Below the pieces are notes generated by a model. The model was not told the origin of the DNA, searched no databases, and was given only the letters and a program-made list of their open reading frames with translations. Below, piece by piece: positions 5,894 through 9,736 of a stretch of 9,736 nt of DNA. Both the position numbers and the translations under genes were made by a program. Positions within the stretch are counted from its first letter, which is position 1; every line of letters begins with the position of its first letter. The DNA is from Kiritimatiellales bacterium (GTDB lineage Bacteria > Verrucomicrobiota > Kiritimatiellia > Kiritimatiellales > Pontiellaceae), in NCBI GenBank assembly GCA_030630445.1, contig DAOVNC010000093.1:1-9736 (forward strand), given 5' to 3'.

Positions 5894-6516
5894 AATATCC
5901 ACGCGTAAACCTGTTGAAGAAAAGCGAACAACGTTACCAAGGTGTGGTAAGCCGCCGGTTTTTGCTGGTGAGCATCGTGGTGACACCCATCTTGTTCATC
6001 ACGATTCTTAGCGGAGTGAAGTTGATCCAATATACTGCGGTGCAATCGAGCTTGAAGTCGAGCGGTCAAATATGGGCCGGTCTCAAGCCGCGCTTGGCAC
6101 TTTATAAAAACGAGCAACGTAGCTTGGCGGCCAACAGACGGGCCATGGAACTGATTGCCGGCTGGCAAGGTACACAGGTGCCGTTGTCCAAACTGTTGGC
6201 CGAGATACAGGATTCGATTCCTGCGAGCATTCAACTCTCGCGGCTTGCAATCCGTGGCGAACCGAAAACATCCATCTATGACAAGCCCGAGGATTTTACC
6301 CTGGACTACACCTTGACGGTTCAAGGCGTGGCACAAGGGGATCGGGCCGAGGATGTGGTGATTGGTTTGCGCAAGGATCTGCTGAAGACGGAATACATGG
6401 GAGCTACATTCGATTCAGTCAATCTTGGCTCCATGCGAAAACGTACCGGAAGGGAAGGGCAAACCATGCGGGAGTTCAGCTTGGTAGGATCGGGTGCGGA
6501 AGGAGGAGGACAATGA
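5890..6516 (+). CDS. pilN: PilN-like inner-membrane alignment protein
   Basis: A 208-residue bitopic protein. The short cytoplasmic N-terminus MKYPRVNLLKK carries the 'xNLL' motif through which PilN binds the groove of PilM. One membrane segment lies at about 23-46, followed by a helical, probably coiled-coil stretch (about 50-95) and a periplasmic alpha/beta domain (about 97-200). That domain includes PLSKLLAEIQDSIPASIQLS (98-117), typical of PilN, and a strand TLDYTLTVQGVAQ (137-149). In the family it dimerises with PilO. The start is fixed by the ATGA overlap with pilM (stop 5891-5893) and by the family's motif at the very N-terminus; a longer in-frame extension back into pilM is not credible. 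The end is Gly-rich (GSGAEGGGQ) and its codons double as the AGGAGGAGGA ribosome binding site of the next gene. Confidence 0.92.
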   Translation: MKYPRVNLLKKSEQRYQGVVSRRFLLVSIVVTPILFITILSGVKLIQYTAVQSSLKSSGQIWAGLKPRLALYKNEQRSLAANRRAMELIAGWQGTQVPLSKLLAEIQDSIPASIQLSRLAIRGEPKTSIYDKPEDFTLDYTLTVQGVAQGDRAEDVVIGLRKDLLKTEYMGATFDSVNLGSMRKRTGREGQTMREFSLVGSGAEGGGQ

Positions 6517-7250
6517 GTTTAAAGGATCTAACCAAGAGGCAGATGCAGTATATTGCTTTGGGCGGCATGGGTGCGGTTGTACTGGCGGTCATCATCGTTT
6601 TTGGAATCAGGGTCAGCCTGTCCTCCACTGCGATGGCCAAGCTGGAGCTGGATGATCTCATGGGCAAAATCGAAAGTGCCGACCTGGCGCTTTCCAAACA
6701 GGACCAGATTAGGCGGGAGTTTGCGGAAAGCATGGGTGTGCTCAAGGCGTATTTGCGCGATGCCCCGCCAAGCCAAAACTACTATTCATGGGCCACCGAA
6801 GCCATCTATGCCAAGGCGCGGTTGGCCAACCTTGAAGTCGATGCAATCGACGAGCAGGCCCGCACGGGAATCGCCCCCGAAGGCGAAGATGGAAAAACGC
6901 TGAAGCTGGAATCATACTCGTTGCGCGTTACCGCCCACGGAGGATACGACGCCCTGAAGTACTTTCTTGAATTGATCGAAAAAGACCACCCGTTGGCGCG
7001 GGTGATTACGGTGGATATCAGCACGGGAACGGGCCCGGAAATCCACGACATGCAGTTGGTGATCCAGTGGCCCTTCAACCTGGGCGCGGTTAGCGATGCA
7101 TGGGTCGATATTGTTGTGAAACAACAGATTATCGAAAACCCCGAGCCAATGGAAGCTGGCCAGCAGGCCGCTTCCTTCAAAAAGATGCCGGTTCCCCCGC
7201 CTCCCCGACCGGGATCAATGACGGTGAAACCTGAGCCTTCGAAGGAGTAG
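6513..7250 (+). CDS. pilO: PilO/GspM-like inner-membrane alignment protein
   Basis: A 245-residue bitopic protein with a short N-terminus, one membrane segment (about 12-33), a coiled-coil-like stretch (about 40-82) and a periplasmic ferredoxin-like domain (about 88-190). Within the domain, KLESYSLRVTAHGGYDALKY (131-150) and FLELIEKDHPLARVITVDIS (151-170) match the PilO pattern of a strand, then a helix of the type 'y..l..Fl..le'. In the family it pairs with PilN to form the periplasmic alignment subcomplex. The ATG overlaps the pilN stop by ATGA and follows a very strong AGGAGGAGGA. Beyond the domain there is a tail of about 50 residues ending in a proline-rich PVPPPPRPG segment (227-234) and KPEPSKE, which typical PilO proteins do not have. 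A proline-rich periplasmic reach of this kind is more usual in PilP/GspC. Confidence 0.88.
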   Translation: MSLKDLTKRQMQYIALGGMGAVVLAVIIVFGIRVSLSSTAMAKLELDDLMGKIESADLALSKQDQIRREFAESMGVLKAYLRDAPPSQNYYSWATEAIYAKARLANLEVDAIDEQARTGIAPEGEDGKTLKLESYSLRVTAHGGYDALKYFLELIEKDHPLARVITVDISTGTGPEIHDMQLVIQWPFNLGAVSDAWVDIVVKQQIIENPEPMEAGQQAASFKKMPVPPPPRPGSMTVKPEPSKE

Positions 7251-7254
7251 ACCA

Positions 7255-7704
7255 ATGAAAAACATCGAAAAAACAGTGTTATTTAAAACCATGCACGGAT
7301 ATCTGCTAGCCACTTTTCTGATGGGGGTGGCCGGGGTGTCTCCACAGCTATCCATGGCGGAATCAAATGATGGCAGGATTAATGCTAAGGAAGATGTGGC
7401 TTCTGTGAGGCGCGATCCATTTTGGCCGGTGGGCCATACGCCCGAAAGGGAGGGAAACCCCATCGCAATCACGCCGAAACAAGGGGTAGGTGGCAGTATT
7501 GATTGGGATGAAGCAATGAAGCAAATCGTTATAAATGGAGTAAGCAGCCGCGCCGACAATGAATATATTGCGGTGATCAACAACGAGGTGAAAAGCGTTG
7601 GTGAATCCGTTTCCACCTGGCTTGGGGGCACACACTATACATGGGTGGTTGATAGCATCACCCCTCCCGGATCAGTCAAGTTGCGGCGTCACGCAGTCGA
7701 ATAG
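7255..7704 (+). CDS. PilP/GspC-like small periplasmic alignment protein
   Basis: A 149-residue exported protein. The N-terminus has a few lysines, a hydrophobic stretch (about 15-30) and a possible signal peptidase I site after SMA (33-35). There is no cysteine anywhere, so it is not a lipoprotein as PilP usually is. After a disordered segment comes RRDPFWPVG (52-60), like the 'RDPF.p' motif of PilP. A small beta domain (about 84-146) follows with MKQIVINGVSSRADNEYIAV (88-107), VINNEVKSVGESV (107-119) and WVVDSITPPGSVKLRR (130-145), the 'i.Gi...g...a.i.....v..Gd.i......v..I....V.l' arrangement of the PilP/GspC homology region. In the family this domain joins PilN/PilO to the secretin N0 domain. 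The gene lies four bases after pilO, with AGGAG seven bases before the ATG, and directly upstream of the secretin, exactly where pilP is expected. If the signal is not cleaved it would be a membrane-anchored GspC-like protein. Confidence 0.78.
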   Translation: MKNIEKTVLFKTMHGYLLATFLMGVAGVSPQLSMAESNDGRINAKEDVASVRRDPFWPVGHTPEREGNPIAITPKQGVGGSIDWDEAMKQIVINGVSSRADNEYIAVINNEVKSVGESVSTWLGGTHYTWVVDSITPPGSVKLRRHAVE

Positions 7705-7744
7705 GAAAACAGTGCAATCAAATAGAAAAGGAAAGGTAGCGACA

Positions 7745-9703
7745 ATGAAAATGAAAAACAAAGCGAACATATGGGGAGTCCTGGTGGCGGCAAGTTTTAC
7801 AGCGTCGTTTGCCTTGGCCCAAAGCGGTATTGCCGATGAAGAGCTGTTGAAGATGCTCGACGGCATAGCCACGAATGAAACCGCCGCAATGGTGGCGGAA
7901 CCCGACGTGCAACCTGATGTTGCTCCCGTAGAGGGAGTGGATGACGTAGTTGCGGATCCCGTGGTTGTGGATCCCGTGGTTGTGGATCCCGTGGTTGCCG
8001 AAGATGCGGCCGCAGAAGCCGGGGTTGCTGAAGAAGCAGCTGCGGATCCCGTGGTTGCCGAAGAAGCAACTGCGGATCCCGTGCTTGAGGAGGCTGAATC
8101 TATCGTAGCTGACGTCGACGTCTTGGGCATGGCTTCCTTGGGCGATGGCGCCACAGATGCTTCCGGCGACTTGATTTCCGTGCGCCTAAGCAAGGTGGGC
8201 CTGGAAGAGGCCATCAATCTCTTTGCACAGCTTTCCGGTGCAAATATCATTGTGCCCGAACTGACGGAAGCCGCACAGATTTCCGTTAACCTCAAGGATG
8301 TCGAGTGGCGCCCGGCGTTGCAGTCGATCCTCGATGCCTACAACTATGAACTCTACCAGAAGGTGTCCGGTTCCAACGTATTCAGCGTTCGCCGCCGCCC
8401 GGTTGGCGCGCCCGAACCGCAGGTTGTGGAAACCTTCAAGTTGCGCTTCGCCACGGTGCCGAATGCCGCCGCGCTTATCCGCGAGCTGTTGCCCGAAGAC
8501 GCCAAGGTGTCCGAATTTGCCTCGCGCAACATGATCGTCGTGAAAAGTTCGGAATCGAGCTTGAGCGAAGTTCGTACCGTGTTGCAGACGATCGATATCG
8601 TCCGCCAGCAGGTCTTCATCGAGTCCAAGTTCATGGAACTCAACGACCAGGCCCAGAAAGACCTCGGGATCGACTGGCAGGTGCTCCAATCCTATGGCCT
8701 AGGCACCAGGGGTGCCACCGACTATCGGTATGGAAACGCCACGACTCGCGACGAACAAAACAACAGCTTCTCAGGCCTTAACGGGACTCCTTACAATGAA
8801 GGGTCTTCGTATGGAGAAACTCCCGGTGCAATTCCCGGCGATGTTCTATCCGGGTTGACACCTACCAAGGCACTGGCAGAGACGGATATTACCACGCAAA
8901 TTCTGACCAGCGTGCTGGATGCCGACGAGTTTCGTCTCATGATGAGTGCGCTTGAGGAAAACCAGGGCGTAAACGTGGTTTCCAACCCGAAGATTATCGT
9001 GGCCAACGAAGAGCTAGCCACTATTTCGATTATTCGCAAGGAGCCAAACCTCAAGCAGGATCGCCAACAGTCATTGAATGATCAGCCAGACACGATTACC
9101 TATACGCTCGATCCCGACCTGCAGTTCTTTGAATTCGGCATCAAGCTGGATGTGGTTCCTTCCATCAACACCTCGAGTAATATTACGGTGAAAATCGTTC
9201 CTTCGCTTACTCGCAAAGTGGGGGAGAAGAAGGATAATACCCAAGACAACGATCTGATCTCCTATCCCATCATTGACGAAAAGACCATCGAGACCGTCTT
9301 TAATCTGGCTAGTGGTCAGACGGCTGCAATTGGTGGACTCACGGAAGTGGAAGACTCCGATATCGAGCGCAAGGTTCCTCTGTTGGGAAGCATTCCGTTT
9401 CTTGGAAGGCTCTTCTCTTGGCAGCAGACCATTCATTCCCAGAAGGAAACCGTCATTTTCGTCACGGTTGCCTTGGCCAATACGCAGGATATTAATGCGG
9501 AAAGCGGCATACCTGAGGATTCCGAACTGGCTCGCCGCCGGATTATCAGGGATCTCAACGCGAAGGCGTTGCGCGAGCAAGGCCGGAAATACTACGAGGC
9601 CGAAGAGGACGATAAGTTTGATGATATGCTCAAGGAGATCGACATCAAGGAAAACAGACGCATTGAAAAACGCGCCAAGGAAACCAAGGTGGTCTCCAGC
9701 TAA
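7745..9703 (+). CDS. gspD: Outer-membrane secretin (GspD/PilQ family)
   Basis: A 652-residue secretin forming the outer-membrane channel. The signal peptide is about 1-26 (hydrophobic 10-24, cleavage near ALA). Residues about 45-125 are an acidic Ala/Asp/Pro/Val-rich linker made of tandem repeats. An STN/N0-like domain spans about 142-217 (ISVRLSKVGLEEAINLFAQL, then VEWRPALQSILDAYNYELYQ). A secretin N-domain spans about 225-312 (ETFKLRFATVPNAAALIREL, then VRTVLQTID). A Gly/Asn/Ser-rich region (about 317-378) follows, then the secretin beta-barrel domain at about 385-580. The barrel domain has LEENQGVNVVSNPKIIVANE (403-422) and the signature VPLLGSIPFLGRLF (544-557). A charged helical extension of about 70 residues ends the protein. 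There is only one N1/N2-type repeat, which is more PilQ-like than GspD-like. ATG 7745 has AAAGG eight bases upstream; GTG 7712, in frame with its own AGGA, is a possible earlier start. It is the last gene of the operon. Confidence 0.95.
   Translation: MKMKNKANIWGVLVAASFTASFALAQSGIADEELLKMLDGIATNETAAMVAEPDVQPDVAPVEGVDDVVADPVVVDPVVVDPVVAEDAAAEAGVAEEAAADPVVAEEATADPVLEEAESIVADVDVLGMASLGDGATDASGDLISVRLSKVGLEEAINLFAQLSGANIIVPELTEAAQISVNLKDVEWRPALQSILDAYNYELYQKVSGSNVFSVRRRPVGAPEPQVVETFKLRFATVPNAAALIRELLPEDAKVSEFASRNMIVVKSSESSLSEVRTVLQTIDIVRQQVFIESKFMELNDQAQKDLGIDWQVLQSYGLGTRGATDYRYGNATTRDEQNNSFSGLNGTPYNEGSSYGETPGAIPGDVLSGLTPTKALAETDITTQILTSVLDADEFRLMMSALEENQGVNVVSNPKIIVANEELATISIIRKEPNLKQDRQQSLNDQPDTITYTLDPDLQFFEFGIKLDVVPSINTSSNITVKIVPSLTRKVGEKKDNTQDNDLISYPIIDEKTIETVFNLASGQTAAIGGLTEVEDSDIERKVPLLGSIPFLGRLFSWQQTIHSQKETVIFVTVALANTQDINAESGIPEDSELARRRIIRDLNAKALREQGRKYYEAEEDDKFDDMLKEIDIKENRRIEKRAKETKVVSS
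7952..8101 (+). repeat. In-frame tandem repeats (15- and 30-base units) in the secretin linker
   Basis: Three 15-base units of G(T/C)GGATCCCGTGGTT start at 7952, 7967 and 7982, encoding (A/V)DPVV. From 7982 a 30-base unit is repeated four times (7982, 8012, 8042, 8072), encoding VDPVVAEDAA, AEAGVAEEAA, ADPVVAEEAT and ADPVLEEAES. Each DPV unit carries GGATCC. All units are multiples of three, so copy-number change would lengthen or shorten the acidic linker without breaking the frame. Confidence 0.9.
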
Positions 9704-9736
9704 CCATTCTCCTTAACCCCTCCAGGCATTGGCGCA

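Noticed and set aside
7952..8101. Tandem GGATCC-containing repeats as a CRISPR array or recombination site
   Set aside because: The repeats are contiguous without spacers, in frame, and encode a simple acidic linker inside a secretin.
9704..9736. Terminator after the secretin
   Set aside because: Only 33 bases remain and no stem-loop or T-tract is visible; the operon may continue or end outside the window.

Overview
The window is a chromosomal block of nine genes that together encode most of the cell-envelope core of a type IV pilus / type II secretion (T4P/T2SS) machine. Base composition is moderately GC-rich, with strong AGGA/AGGAG ribosome binding sites and tightly packed, often overlapping genes. 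The organism is a diderm (Gram-negative) bacterium, because there is an outer-membrane secretin with matching inner-membrane and periplasmic alignment proteins. The mix of pil-like (PilM/N/O) and gsp-like (GspE, GspF, GspB-like) proteins, plus the style of the proteins, makes me think of the PVC group (Kiritimatiellota/Verrucomicrobiota/Lentisphaerota). That is a guess from pattern memory, not a demonstrated assignment.

Layout. (1) A leftward block, 3090 to 1: a GspE/PilB-type assembly ATPase, a GspF/PilC-type inner-membrane platform protein, then the first 89 residues of a membrane protein resembling the N-terminal sensor domain of PilS-type histidine kinases, cut by the window edge. Gaps between the three genes are only about 11 bases, so they look like one operon. 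(2) A rightward single gene, 3272-4102, divergent from the ATPase gene. It encodes a soluble protein with a TPR-like N-terminus and a C-terminus like the N-terminal (GspE_N/MshEN) domain of assembly ATPases, but with no ATPase domain. (3) A leftward gene, 4662-4099, encoding a single-pass membrane protein with a GspB/GspC/PilP-like periplasmic domain; it shares a CTAG tetranucleotide stop with gene 2. (4) A rightward operon, 4874-9703: PilM-like actin-fold protein, PilN-like, PilO-like, a PilP/GspC-like periplasmic protein, and a secretin with an unusual acidic repeat linker. The first three overlap by ATGA and the last two follow closely.

How they work together (inference from known families): the ATPase drives the platform protein to polymerise pilins or pseudopilins, which are not in this window. 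PilM sits on the cytoplasmic face and docks on the PilN tail; PilN/PilO dimers and the PilP-like protein cross the periplasm and align the machine with the secretin pore. The GspB-like protein could be a second inner-membrane-to-secretin link.

The most notable regulatory observation is that three of the four visible transcription starts (ATPase operon, MshEN-domain gene, PilM operon) carry GG-N10-GC elements resembling sigma-54 promoters, two of them close to consensus. The truncated gene resembles PilS, whose usual partner PilR is a sigma-54 activator. The most notable protein observation is the ATPase-less MshEN-domain protein encoded back-to-back with the ATPase. No RNA genes, mobile elements or CRISPR arrays are seen. 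No stretch longer than 300 bases lacks a gene; the two divergent intergenic regions are 181 and 211 bases.
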